DNA from: CAZHJK01 sp964533275 | GTDB taxonomy: Bacteria > Bacillota > Clostridia > Eubacteriales > Garciellaceae | Reading direction: 5' to 3' | Length of the DNA: 64,000 nt | NCBI GenBank assembly: GCA_964533275.1 | Contig: CAZHJK010000001.1 | Coordinates: 124,001 to 188,000, forward strand | Made by a program: the position numbers and the translations under genes | Shown: positions 45,116 to 54,721 of the stretch, in pieces | Layout of the letters: each line of letters opens with the position of its first letter | Numbering within the stretch: the stretch's first letter is position 1 | The notes under the pieces: model-generated | What the model saw: the letters and a program-made list of their open reading frames with translations, nothing else | Told to the model about the DNA's origin: nothing | Database searches by the model: none

Positions 45116-45464
45116 AAGTACAACAAAGGATATTATATATAAACAACTGCATTATGTAAACCTATTATGGTAAATACCATAAATTACATTATTTTAAATA
45201 GATAATTATAGTTTTATTTTGTAGATTTATAATTAGAAAGTATATAGTATTCAACTAGTCTGAATTTACAGAATATACTTATAATTTTAATATTGTATAC
45301 AGTTACAATTTAATATGCTACAATGAATATTGTTAATAAAATAACATTGTTAATAAATAAACATGTTTTTAAATAATAAACATGAAATATTTCTAATAGA
45401 GTTGTATAATAGTCATAATGATTAAATACCACTAAAAATATAATTAAAATTAGGGGGGAAATAG
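45116..45464. other. AT-rich divergent region between sleB riboswitch and nfnA
   Basis: No gene is seen. It must carry the promoters of the riboswitch transcript (leftward) and of nfnAB (rightward). A TATAAT at 45405-45410 is a likely nfnA -10. Just upstream lies a 7-bp inverted repeat, CATGTTT (45362-45368) with AAACATG (45378-45384), which could be an operator. Confidence 0.5.
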
Positions 45465-46316
45465 ATGTATAAAATAGTAGGAAAAAGAGTACTAAATTCT
45501 GCAGTAAAAACAATGGATATACTTGCCCCAGCAATTGCAAAAAAAGCAGAGCCTGGTCAATTTATCATCCTAAGAGTGCAAGAAGATGGAGAAAGGATAC
45601 CATTAACAATAGCCGATTATGATAGAGAACGGGGTACTGTTACCATAACCTTTCAAGAGGTGGGGAAAACTACTAAACTTCTTGGTAGCTTAGAAGAAGG
45701 AGACAGTTTACTTGATTTTGTAGGACCACTAGGGGTAGCATCTCATTTAGAAGGATACAAGAAGGTTGCAGTAATTGGTGGAGGTTTAGGAGCCGCAATT
45801 GCATATCCACAGGCAAAGAAGATACATAGCCTTGGAGGAGAGGTTCATACAATTACTGGTTTTAGAAATAAAGATATTATCATTTTAGAAGAAGAAATGA
45901 AGGCAATAAGTGATAGGAGCATTGTTGCAACAGATGATGGTTCTAATGGAAATAAAGGTTTTGTAACAGATATGTTAAAAAAATTGATTGAAGAGGGAAA
46001 TGAATATGATTTAGTCATCGCCATTGGACCATTAATAATGATGAAGGTGGTTTGTGATTTAACACGGGAATATGGTATTAAAACCTTAGTTAGTATGAAT
46101 CCAATAATGATTGATGGAACAGGAATGTGTGGTGGCTGTCGAGTAACTGTAGGTGGAGAAACAAAATTTGCTTGTGTTGATGGTCCAGATTTTGATGGAC
46201 ATTTGATAGATTTCGATGAAGCTATGAGAAGACAACAAATGTATAAGGAACAAGAAAAATTAAAAGTAGATGAGCATGAATGCAGAATTGGATTAGGGGG
46301 TAAATCAAATGCCTAA
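45465..46316 (+). CDS. nfnA: NADH-dependent reduced ferredoxin:NADP+ oxidoreductase subunit A
   Basis: A 283-residue FAD/NAD-binding protein of the ferredoxin-NADP reductase type: FAD site RIPLTIADYDRERGT near residue 45, nucleotide site VIGGGLGAAIAYPQ near 100, and a C-terminal [2Fe-2S] site MCGGCRVTVGG...FACVDGP near 220. With the gene downstream it forms the electron-bifurcating NfnAB complex, which couples NADH, ferredoxin and NADPH pools. PyrK-like or sulfide dehydrogenase annotations share this fold, but the pairing decides for NfnA. The genes overlap by eight bases. Confidence 0.9.
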   Translation: MYKIVGKRVLNSAVKTMDILAPAIAKKAEPGQFIILRVQEDGERIPLTIADYDRERGTVTITFQEVGKTTKLLGSLEEGDSLLDFVGPLGVASHLEGYKKVAVIGGGLGAAIAYPQAKKIHSLGGEVHTITGFRNKDIIILEEEMKAISDRSIVATDDGSNGNKGFVTDMLKKLIEEGNEYDLVIAIGPLIMMKVVCDLTREYGIKTLVSMNPIMIDGTGMCGGCRVTVGGETKFACVDGPDFDGHLIDFDEAMRRQQMYKEQEKLKVDEHECRIGLGGKSNA

Positions 46317-47697
46317 TATGACCTTAAAAAAAGTTGAAATAAATACACGAGATCCAAAGGAAAGAAATAAAGATTTTCAAGAAGTAGTGCTAGGCTATAC
46401 AGAGGAACAGGCAAAGGAAGAGGCAGAAAGGTGTTTGCAATGTAAACATAAACCCTGTATACAAGGCTGCCCTGTTAATGTAAAGATTCCAGATTTTATT
46501 AAGTTAGTATCTGAGGGAGATTTTGAGGGTGCTTATCAAAAAATAAGGGAAACAAACTCTCTTCCAGCAGTTTGTGGTAGAGTATGTCCTCAAGAAACTC
46601 AATGCGAAGAACTTTGTGTAAGAGGGAAAAAAGGTGAACCTGTAGCTATAGGTAGACTAGAAAGATTTGTTGCTGATTGGCATATGAAAAATGTTGAAGA
46701 TGAAAAGTTACCAATTAAATCTAATGGTAAAAAAGTAGCAGTAATCGGATCTGGACCTGCAGGTCTAAGTTGTGCAGGAGATCTAGCTAAATTAGGTTAT
46801 GAAGTAACAATATTTGAAGCCTTTCATGTAGCAGGTGGAGTTTTAATGTATGGGATACCAGAATTTAGATTGCCTAAGGAAATTGTACAAAAAGAAATAG
46901 TTAGTTTAAAAGATATGGGAGTAAAAATAGATACCAATATGGTAATAGGCAGAATATTTTCCATTGATGAACTAAAAGAAAAAGGATTTGAAGCAGTTTT
47001 CGTTGGTACAGGAGCTGGGTTGCCGAGCTTTATGAGAATACCTGGGGAAAATTATAATGGAGTATATACAGCTAACGAATTTCTGACACGAATTAATTTA
47101 ATGAAAGCATATAAGTTTCCAGAATCTGATACGCCTGTTAATGTTGGTAAAAAAGTTGCTGTAATAGGTGGCGGTAATGTTGCTATGGATGCAGCTCGTA
47201 GCGCTAAGAGATTAGGGGCAGAGGAAGTTTATATTATATACCGTAGATCAGAAGAGGAAATGCCGGCAAGAGTAGAGGAAGTTCATCATGCTAAAGAGGA
47301 AGGAATAATCTTTAAACTCCTTACTAACCCAACTAAAATAATAGGAACCGAAAAAGGCTGGGTTGAGGCAATAGAATGTGTTGATATGGAGCTAGGAGAA
47401 CCTGATGCTTCAGGAAGAAGAAGGCCAATACCAATAAAAGGTTCTGAGAAAGAAATAAAGGTAGAAACAATAGTTGTAGCCATAGGGCAATCACCTAATC
47501 CATTAATAAAATCAACTACAGAAGGCTTAAAAACCCACAGCTGGGGCGGCATAATCGTTGATGAAGAAACTGGTGCTACTAGCATATCAGGCGTATATGC
47601 TGGTGGTGATGCAGTTACTGGAGCTGCAACAGTTATTCTAGCAATGGGTGCTGGTAAAACAGCAGCTAAAGCGATAAATGAGAATTTGACAAAATAG
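46309..47697 (+). CDS. nfnB: NADH-dependent reduced ferredoxin:NADP+ oxidoreductase subunit B (GltD-like)
   Basis: A 462-residue flavoprotein of the glutamate-synthase small-subunit type. The N-terminus holds two 4Fe-4S clusters (RCLQCKHKPCIQGCPVN and CGRVCPQETQCEELCVRG). It then has the FAD site VAVIGSGPAGLSCAGDLA near residue 145, the NADP site VAVIGGGNVAMDAARSA near 285, and the C-terminal GVYAGGDAVTGAATVI. No large glutamate synthase gene is adjacent and nfnA overlaps it, so it is the bifurcating subunit, not GltD. The AGGGGG box lies inside nfnA. Confidence 0.9.
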   Translation: MPNMTLKKVEINTRDPKERNKDFQEVVLGYTEEQAKEEAERCLQCKHKPCIQGCPVNVKIPDFIKLVSEGDFEGAYQKIRETNSLPAVCGRVCPQETQCEELCVRGKKGEPVAIGRLERFVADWHMKNVEDEKLPIKSNGKKVAVIGSGPAGLSCAGDLAKLGYEVTIFEAFHVAGGVLMYGIPEFRLPKEIVQKEIVSLKDMGVKIDTNMVIGRIFSIDELKEKGFEAVFVGTGAGLPSFMRIPGENYNGVYTANEFLTRINLMKAYKFPESDTPVNVGKKVAVIGGGNVAMDAARSAKRLGAEEVYIIYRRSEEEMPARVEEVHHAKEEGIIFKLLTNPTKIIGTEKGWVEAIECVDMELGEPDASGRRRPIPIKGSEKEIKVETIVVAIGQSPNPLIKSTTEGLKTHSWGGIIVDEETGATSISGVYAGGDAVTGAATVILAMGAGKTAAKAINENLTK

Positions 47698-47717
47698 AGT
47701 AAAATAACAATTATAAT

Positions 47718-47753
47718 ATAAATGCCCAATACTTTTAAGTACTGGGCATTTAT
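47718..47753 (+). terminator. Terminator of nfnAB
   Basis: A 17-bp stem with one mismatch (ATAAATGCCCA with TGGGCATTTAT, extended by TACTT/AAGTA) starts 20 bases after the nfnB stop. Confidence 0.8.
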
Positions 47754-47776
47754 ATGGTGAAATCGGAGAGAAGAAT

Positions 47777-49129
47777 ATGACAAATACAAAAGAGCATTAC
47801 GGAGTACTAACAGCTACTACAATGATTATAGGTATCGTAATTGGATCAGGGATCTTTTTTAAGGCAGATGATGTTTTAAAATATACAGGTGGAAGTGTCT
47901 GGTTAGGCATATTAGTGTTTTGTATAGGAGCATTCAGTATTATATTTGGAAGCTTAACTTTAACTGAACTTTCCATTAGAACAAAGAAAAATGGGGGAGT
48001 CGTTGGATACTATGAGGATTTCATTTCCAGTAAGATAGCAAGTGCCTTTGGATGGTTTCAAACCTTTATTTATTTACCAACCATCAATGCAGTGGTATCC
48101 TGGGTTGCAGGTATATATACATTTTCTTTGCTTGGATTGGACGCTACCCTTGAAGCACAGATTTTACTTGGATTTCTTTTTATGACTATTATATATGGAA
48201 TAAATATTTTTTCTTTACGCTTAGGTGGTGCTTTTCAAAACCTATCCACCTTTATTAAGTTGATTCCCCTATTGGGAATAGCTATCATAGGATTTTTTTG
48301 GGGAGGACAAAATGCAGAAATACCCAAAGGAATTGAAGTGATCTCAAAAGGTAATGTTGGGTTTGGATGGATTGCTGCTCTTGCACCAATTGCCTTTTCC
48401 TTCGATGGATGGATTGTTGCTACAAGTATTACTAATGAAGTTAAGGACCCTAAGAAAAATATGCCACTAGCATTAATTATAGGGCCTCTAGTAATTCTAG
48501 GGGTGTATCTTCTATACTTTATAGGAATTAATAATATATTAGGTGCAGAATTTATTTTATCAACGGGAGATAATGCCATCAATTATGTTGGAAAAATTTT
48601 ATTGGGGAACTATGGTAATACAATTATTATGGTTTTTGTTATTATAGCTATATTAGGAGTTGTAAATGGTCTAACCCTTGGGAATATAAGAATGCCTCAG
48701 GCACTTGCCAGTAAAAATATGATACCAGGCAGTAAATGGATTGCAAATATAAATCCCAGATTTCAATTATCTCTAGCATCTTGTTTGATTTCCTTTATAG
48801 TATCTTGTTTTTGGATGTTTATACATTATATTACACAGAAAAGCGGCATTTTAGGTGGAAGTGATATCAGTGAAATTTCCATAGTGTTTAGTTATGTATG
48901 TTATACATTATTATATGTTAAGGTTATATTAATGAAGAAAAATAGGATTATTAAAAGTAACTTTAAGGGGACTATCTGTCCTATTTTCGGTTTGTTGGGT
49001 TCAGCTATTATATTATTTGGTGGAATTGCTTCAAATCCGTTATATGTACCAATATTTATACTTTTTTGTTTTATAATATGCTTTATAGGGTTTTATTATT
49101 ATCAGAGCATAAACAAGCGACCAATCTAA
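47777..49129 (+). CDS. APC family amino-acid permease
   Basis: A 450-residue permease with about twelve membrane segments. It has the APC signature near the N-terminus (MIIGIVIGSGIFFKADDVL) and FAFSFDGW-like segment PIAFSFDGWIVATSITNEVKDP in helix six. It imports or exchanges amino acids, and the specific one is not readable. It follows nfnAB but is separated by a terminator, so it is a separate unit. It ends in a strong terminator. Confidence 0.92.
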   Translation: MTNTKEHYGVLTATTMIIGIVIGSGIFFKADDVLKYTGGSVWLGILVFCIGAFSIIFGSLTLTELSIRTKKNGGVVGYYEDFISSKIASAFGWFQTFIYLPTINAVVSWVAGIYTFSLLGLDATLEAQILLGFLFMTIIYGINIFSLRLGGAFQNLSTFIKLIPLLGIAIIGFFWGGQNAEIPKGIEVISKGNVGFGWIAALAPIAFSFDGWIVATSITNEVKDPKKNMPLALIIGPLVILGVYLLYFIGINNILGAEFILSTGDNAINYVGKILLGNYGNTIIMVFVIIAILGVVNGLTLGNIRMPQALASKNMIPGSKWIANINPRFQLSLASCLISFIVSCFWMFIHYITQKSGILGGSDISEISIVFSYVCYTLLYVKVILMKKNRIIKSNFKGTICPIFGLLGSAIILFGGIASNPLYVPIFILFCFIICFIGFYYYQSINKRPI

Positions 49130-49148
49130 TTGATGGTCGCTTTTTTTT
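49117..49148 (+). terminator. Terminator of the APC permease gene
   Basis: GCGACCA (49117-49123) pairs with TGGTCGC (49134-49140), followed by eight T. The left arm lies inside the last codons of the permease. Confidence 0.93.
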
Positions 49149-49246
49149 ATGGTAGAAGACTAGGAATTATTATTAAATAGTAATACGGTATGATAATATA
49201 TAAAGAAAAAAGAGTACTTTGATAATTGAACGAAAGTGGTGGAAAG

Positions 49247-49939
49247 ATGGAAAGAATACTTTTGGTGGAAGATGATTCTACATTGGCAATGGGCATTGAA
49301 TATTCCTTAAAAAATGAAGGTTATTATGTGGACTCAGCAAAGTCTGCAGCGCAAGGTAAAAAATTAATAGATAAAAATGACTACCAATTAATTATTTTAG
49401 ATATTACACTTCCCGATGGAAGTGGTTATGATTTATGCAAATATGTAAGAAAAAATAAAGATACTCCGGTCATTTTCTTAACTGCTATAGATGAAGAAGT
49501 TAATATAGTTATGGGCTTAGATATTGGAGGAGATGACTATATTACAAAACCATTTAAGATCAGAGAGCTGCTTTCACGAATAAAGGCAGTTCTAAGAAGA
49601 TATTCCAATAAAAAATTTGAAGGCATTTTAAAATCAGGTGATATCATCTTACATATAATAGAAGGAAAAGTTTTAGTACATCAACAAGAAATTCCTATGA
49701 CTCCATCAGAATATAAGCTTTTGGTTTATCTTATGAGCCATCCCAATATGGTATTATCACGAAATGCAATATTAGAGGAACTATGGGACATTGAGGGGGA
49801 TTTTATAGATGATAATACCCTTTCGGTATATATAAAAAGGCTACGGGAAAAGATTGAAGAGAATTCTTCCATACCGTCTTATATTAAAACCATTAGAGGA
49901 ATAGGCTATAAATGGGATAAAGAGGTAGGTGGAAAGTAG
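49247..49939 (+). CDS. OmpR/PhoB-type response regulator
   Basis: A 230-residue response regulator. The receiver domain has the acidic pair VEDD at residues 7-10, the phosphorylation site Asp52 in IILDITLPDG, and TKPF near 103. The winged-helix DNA-binding domain ends with TLSVYIKRLREKIEE and TIRGIGYKW. ATG at 49247 is behind GGTGGAAAG. It abuts the sensor kinase gene and precedes an ABC transporter, the arrangement of peptide-antibiotic or cell-envelope stress modules. Confidence 0.94.
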   Translation: MERILLVEDDSTLAMGIEYSLKNEGYYVDSAKSAAQGKKLIDKNDYQLIILDITLPDGSGYDLCKYVRKNKDTPVIFLTAIDEEVNIVMGLDIGGDDYITKPFKIRELLSRIKAVLRRYSNKKFEGILKSGDIILHIIEGKVLVHQQEIPMTPSEYKLLVYLMSHPNMVLSRNAILEELWDIEGDFIDDNTLSVYIKRLREKIEENSSIPSYIKTIRGIGYKWDKEVGGK

Positions 49940-51172
49940 ATGCTTAGAAATAAAGAATTACAATCCATAATTTTAAAGTTAATTTTTTTTCAAATATTGA
50001 TAGCAATAGTAGCAGTTCTGATAGTAAGTTATTATATGAATTATTTGAACACATCCATAGTAGATTATAATCAAGCATTAGTCGGAAATATCCTTGCTAG
50101 TTATCCTGAACTAGAAAAAGATGTAATCCCGTATATTACAAAGGAAGTAAGTGAAGAAAAGATTAGCATAGGGATAGAGACCTTAAAGAAGTATGGATAC
50201 ACTGATGACATCAAAACATCCTCCCAAGCAGTCTTCAAAAATACATATCCTTCATTTCTAATGATAATTTTTTTGAGCATAATTCTGCTGATTATCCCCC
50301 TTATTTTTCTGGTGATGGGGGAATATAATAAGATTTATTGTAAGGTGCGAAAGGTCTATCGTTCTGCGGAGCAGGTGGTGGAGGGAGACTTTAATGTTCA
50401 GCTTCAAGATGAAGGGGAAGGTGAATTTAATATTTTAAATCATCAATTTAATCAAATGGCAAATCGACTAAAAAATACCTTGGAAACCTTAGAGAATGAA
50501 AAGGTATTCCTAAAAAACACCATATCTGATATTTCCCATCAATTAAAAACTCCACTGTCTTCTCTTATTATGTTGAATGATATTATGTTAGAGGATAAAA
50601 ATATGGAACAGGAAGTTAAACAAAACTTCATAGAACGCTCTCAAGAACAATTAGAAAGAATGGAATGGCTTATAATTAATTTATTAAAGGTAGCAAGAAT
50701 TGAGGCTGGGGCAATAGATTTTAAAAAAGAAAAAGTTTCCTTAAAAGAAGTTGTTCAGACATCTATATCTGCACTAAAATCGAAATTTCCAGTAATGAAT
50801 ATATCCATAGAAACATCAAAAAATATAAAAGGCTTATTTTATGGAGATAAGGAATGGACTATAGAAGCCATAATAAATATTTTAAAAAATGCTTTAGAAC
50901 ATTCAGGTGAGGATAAGAGGATAGATATATATATACAAGAGACACCACTATTTAGTACTATTACAGTGAAGGATTATGGGAAGGGAATCCAACAAAAGGA
51001 TCTTCCATATATATTTAAAAGATTTTATAGAGGGAGTTCAGATGCTAAATCTGACAGTATTGGTATTGGACTAAACTTGGCAAAGCTCATTGTTGAGTCC
51101 CAAGAGGGGACCATATCAGTTATGAGTAAAAAAGAAGGAACAACCTTTACAATTAGTTTTTTGCATACATAA
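49940..51172 (+). CDS. Sensor histidine kinase
   Basis: A 410-residue kinase with two membrane helices (about 12-33 and 96-122), an external loop of about 60 residues, a HAMP-like region (SAEQVVEGDFNVQL), the phosphoacceptor His200 in SDISHQLKTPLSS, and the ATPase domain with NILKNALEHS, KDYGKGI and GIGLNLAK. The external loop makes it unlike BceS kinases, which have almost none. It partners the response regulator that ends immediately before it. Confidence 0.93.
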   Translation: MLRNKELQSIILKLIFFQILIAIVAVLIVSYYMNYLNTSIVDYNQALVGNILASYPELEKDVIPYITKEVSEEKISIGIETLKKYGYTDDIKTSSQAVFKNTYPSFLMIIFLSIILLIIPLIFLVMGEYNKIYCKVRKVYRSAEQVVEGDFNVQLQDEGEGEFNILNHQFNQMANRLKNTLETLENEKVFLKNTISDISHQLKTPLSSLIMLNDIMLEDKNMEQEVKQNFIERSQEQLERMEWLIINLLKVARIEAGAIDFKKEKVSLKEVVQTSISALKSKFPVMNISIETSKNIKGLFYGDKEWTIEAIINILKNALEHSGEDKRIDIYIQETPLFSTITVKDYGKGIQQKDLPYIFKRFYRGSSDAKSDSIGIGLNLAKLIVESQEGTISVMSKKEGTTFTISFLHT

Positions 51173-51181
51173 AATTGAATC

Positions 51182-51234
51182 TTACAAAATTGTAATAGAA
51201 CCTTCACCTCCTTGTAAGATGAGTACTTTATAAT
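51182..51234 (+). promoter_or_regulatory. Operator-like palindrome and promoter of the ABC module
   Basis: A perfect palindrome, TTACAAAATTGTAA (51182-51195), fits the TnACA-N4-TGTAA type site described for BceR-group regulators. A second half-site, CTTGTAAG, lies at 51211-51218, and TATAAT at 51229-51234 serves as -10. This is the likely binding site of the upstream response regulator, which would activate the ABC genes. Confidence 0.6.
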
Positions 51235-51267
51235 AAATGAGAAGTCTATAATAGGAGGGTAATAGAA

Positions 51268-51960
51268 ATGGAAGTAGTAAAAATAATAGATCTTTGTAAA
51301 AGCTATGGTGAGGGAAATACCAAGGTAGAAGCCTTAAGAAATATAAGCTTAAGCATAAATCAAGGAGAATTTGTTGCAGTGGTAGGTGCTAGTGGCTCGG
51401 GAAAAAGTACCCTGCTTCATCTTCTAGGAGGGGTGGATAGGCCATCATCGGGTAAGGTAATGGTAGATGGAGTGGATCTCTACAGTTTATCAGAAGAGGA
51501 AATTGCCATCTTTCGACGAAGAAAGGTGGGCTTTATCTTCCAATTCTATAACTTAGTTCCGGTACTTACGGTAGAGGAAAATATGAAGCTCCCATTGCTT
51601 CTGGATCAAAAGAGGGTAGATCAAAAAGATTTTGAAGAATTAATTCATATCCTGGGGTTGGAGGATCGAAAACATCATCTGCCCAGTGAGCTCTCTGGCG
51701 GACAGCAGCAAAGGGCATCCATAGGGAGGGCACTTGCCTATAAGCCTTCTATAGTACTAGCAGATGAACCTACGGGTAATCTAGACAGTAAAAATAGTAA
51801 AGAGATCATCGATTTGCTTAAGATTTCTGTTAGAAAATATAACCAAACTTTGGTACTAATTACACATGATTTAAATATTGCTAGTCAAGCAGATAGAATT
51901 ATTACCCTGGAAGATGGTTTTATTGTAAAAGATGAGGTGAATGATAGTGAACAGCTATAA
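51268..51960 (+). CDS. ABC transporter ATPase (LolD/MacB/BceA type)
   Basis: A 230-residue ATPase for FtsX-type permeases: Walker A VGASGSGKSTLLHLL, Q-loop FIFQFYNLVPVLTVEEN, signature LSGGQQQRASIGRAL, Walker B IVLADEPTGNLD and the H-loop ITHDL. It would power antimicrobial-peptide resistance or envelope-stress transport together with the next gene. The ORF is intact, although its partner permease carries a stop codon. GGAGGG precedes the ATG. Confidence 0.94.
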   Translation: MEVVKIIDLCKSYGEGNTKVEALRNISLSINQGEFVAVVGASGSGKSTLLHLLGGVDRPSSGKVMVDGVDLYSLSEEEIAIFRRRKVGFIFQFYNLVPVLTVEENMKLPLLLDQKRVDQKDFEELIHILGLEDRKHHLPSELSGGQQQRASIGRALAYKPSIVLADEPTGNLDSKNSKEIIDLLKISVRKYNQTLVLITHDLNIASQADRIITLEDGFIVKDEVNDSEQL

Positions 51961-54499
51961 ACAAATCACCTTTAAATTTTTAAACAAGCAGCGAAACAGG
52001 ACACTGCTAACCATTTTAGGCATTATCATTTCGGTTGCCATGATCTCATCCATAGGTACCATCATCGAAAGTGCTAGGAATTCTATGATTAAGGATGCCA
52101 TTAAACAGTACGGTAGTCATCATGCAATATTTAGTGATCTAGAGCAAGGGGATCTTGAAAATATTCGAAATCATGTGGATGTTGAGGAGACCGGTATAGG
52201 CAAGACAAAAGGAGCTGCAAGGGTTGTCGAGCTTACAGAGGAAGAGAAGGAGATGTATGGGGTAAATAGTTCCTATCGTTACATCTAAGTGGAGGGATAT
52301 GATGGAAGTTCATTAGAGCTTCTTCCCTTCAATCTAATAGAGGGTCGTTTTCCTCAGACTAACAAAGAAATCGTCATTGAGAAATGGATTACAAAGTATC
52401 TTGGGGAGGACATAAAAATAGGGGATCAAATCAACCTTAATATGGGTCATAGAAGGGTTGATGAGTCTGATAATGAGATCTCCTTTGATTTTATGCAGGG
52501 GAAGGAATATAATATTGTAGGTTTCATTCAACCAAGGATCATGTGGAGTGGGAATCTTGTCACCCATGGAATAACTGGTCTCGGTGAAGAAACTCAGGGT
52601 AGCTTTAATGCCTATGTTAAGTTAGCTGATATAAAGAATGCCCAGGAGAAGCTGGAAGGAATCGCCGAGAATATCGGGTATGATATCCAAGAAATAGAGT
52701 ACAATGATAGGGTGCTTCGACTTTCTGCTGAAAGCACCGACCAACTTCTAAATAACAGATTATGGACATTAGTACTATTTATCGTAGGTATCATTATCAT
52801 CTCCACAATAGCTGTGATCTATAATTCCTTTAATATATCGGTGCTAGAGAGAGTATCCCAATTTGGTCTTCTACGGTCCATTGGTGCTACACCCACTCAG
52901 ATAAGGGGGATTGTACTGCGGGAGGCATTTAGCCTAAGTGTTATCGGTATTCCTATAGGGATACTATCTGGTATCGGATCTATGAAGATTGTTTTTTATA
53001 TCATTGGGCGATTCAATTTTGATGCCAATTTTTTTAGGGAAATGGAGGCGAATCTCTCCTGGACAGTCCTATTAATCAGTACGATAATCGGTATCATTAC
53101 CGTGTTTTTATCTGCCATTGGTCCTGCAAGAAAGGCTGCTAAGGTATCTCCCCTTGAAGCGGTGAGAAATGCAGGGAGTATAAAGAAGGAAAGTTTTAAA
53201 AGGGTGAAGAATTCCTTTATTGTGAGAAGGCTCCTTGGGATTGAAGGAGAGATTGCCTATAAGAATCTAAGAAGGAATCGGAAGAGATTTTACATTACGG
53301 TTTTTTCCATGGTGATCAGCATATCCCTATATATCACCTTTTCCAGCTTTTCGGACTATATGTTTAAGGCAGGAGCAATTGATAGTACCTTTAGTGGAAA
53401 TTATTCGATTAATATGAATGATCAAGAAGAATTTGAAAAAGTATATTGGGAACTAAAGGGAATCAAGGATATAGACAGGATCTTTAAGATCAGCGGGGTT
53501 AATGGTGAAGCACTATTAGAGGAGAATAAGATTAGCAAGGATTTAAAGGAAGAGGTTTCGTATATATTAAGTGATAAGAAGGATGATTTCATCAGGATTC
53601 ACAATAACAACCTCTATACCCTGGGGGATGAAAATCTAGAGCTATTGGAGGAGCATTTAGAGCAGGGAAGCTTGGAGGCATTGGACAAGGAATATGGAGT
53701 TCTAGTAGTCAATAACACCTATGTATGGAAGGAACATGGAAGCAGAAAATTAATGGAAGGCTTCCATGTGAATACAGGGGATACCATCCCCTTTGGAAAC
53801 TATGGGGGAGAGGATGTAGAATATAAGGAATTAGAGGTTGTTGGCGTTCTGGATCAAAGCATCATCGATGAAGGGTACAATATAAATGCCGGATTAATTA
53901 TCATAACCACAGAGGATAACTTTAAAAGGATCCTGGGAGAGGATTCTGCCCATAACAATAGAATGATGATTGAAATGATCGAAAACTCCGACCCTACACC
54001 AATAAAGGCATATTTAGAAGAGAAACAGGAAGGGAATCCCTTTTTTAACTATATGGACTATGCCCAATGGGCCGAGGCAAATAGGATGACCAATGTTATA
54101 ATGAGCATTTTCCTATATGGATTTGTAACATTGATCACATTAATCAGCAGTATTAATATCATTAACACCATTAGCACAAATATCATACTAAGAACCAAGG
54201 AGATTTCAATGATCAAGGCAGTGGGAATGACCCAGGGATCAATCAAACGGATGGTAGCACTAGAAAGTCTTTTCTATGGGATCTTTGCCGCTATTATCGG
54301 AGGTGCGATCGGTATCGGACTATCCTATGGACTCTTTGGTATAGTAACTGGAATCAGCGATTTTCAATGGGCAGTACCTTGGGGGAATGTTGCGATTGCG
54401 TGTTTAGGTGCAACCATCGTTGCGCTGCTCTCCGGTAGCTATCCCTTGAAACGAATCAATGAAGGTATTATTGTGGAGAACATGAAGGTTGATGAATAA
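51947..54499 (+). pseudogene. FtsX-family permease interrupted by an in-frame TAA
   Basis: Two reading frames in the same phase, 51947-52288 and 52289-54499, together encode one FtsX/MacB-type permease of about 850 residues. The first gives the N-terminal helix and start of the external domain (TLLTILGIIISVAMISSIG). The second resumes with VEGYDGSSLELLPFNLIEGRFP and carries the remaining domains and helices, including IRGIVLREAFSLSVIG and KEISMIKAVGMTQGSI. Only a TAA at 52286-52288 separates them. I use GTG 51947 as the start because GAGGTGA is seven bases upstream. No other damage is seen. Confidence 0.85.
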
Positions 54500-54545
54500 G
54501 GTTTCATTTTTAAAAATAAATAATTTAAATTAATTGATATTATAT

Positions 54546-54580
54546 AAATCATCCTAGATACTTTGTCTAGGATGATTTTT
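54546..54580 (+). terminator. Terminator of the ABC/FtsX module
   Basis: A perfect 13-bp stem, AAATCATCCTAGA with TCTAGGATGATTT, is followed by further T. Confidence 0.93.
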
Positions 54581-54655
54581 CTCTTTTTTCATCACAGAAT
54601 AACCTACTGTTAAATATTAAACAAAATATACTAAATCTGTAAAATATCCTATTTT

Positions 54656-54684
54656 TTGAATTTTTATTTAATTTACTATATAAT
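54656..54684 (+). promoter_or_regulatory. Promoter of the ptb-iorAB operon
   Basis: TTGAAT (54656-54661) and a perfect TATAAT (54679-54684) are spaced by 17 bases, 37 bases before the ATG at 54722. Confidence 0.75.
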
Positions 54685-54721
54685 TAATAGAGTATATATC
54701 AAAACACTAAGGGGGGATTTA

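Noticed and set aside
45362..45384. CATGTTT/AAACATG inverted repeat upstream of nfnA as a definite operator
   Set aside because: The repeat is short and in very AT-rich DNA. It is noted in the intergenic entry but is not strong enough for a separate call.
46309..47697. Small subunit of glutamate synthase (GltD)
   Set aside because: No large GltB gene is present and the overlapping upstream gene is NfnA-like, so NfnB is the better call.
52286..52288. Stop-codon recoding in the FtsX permease
   Set aside because: The codon is TAA, which is not used for selenocysteine or pyrrolysine, and no recoding stem-loop was seen. A plain nonsense mutation is simpler.
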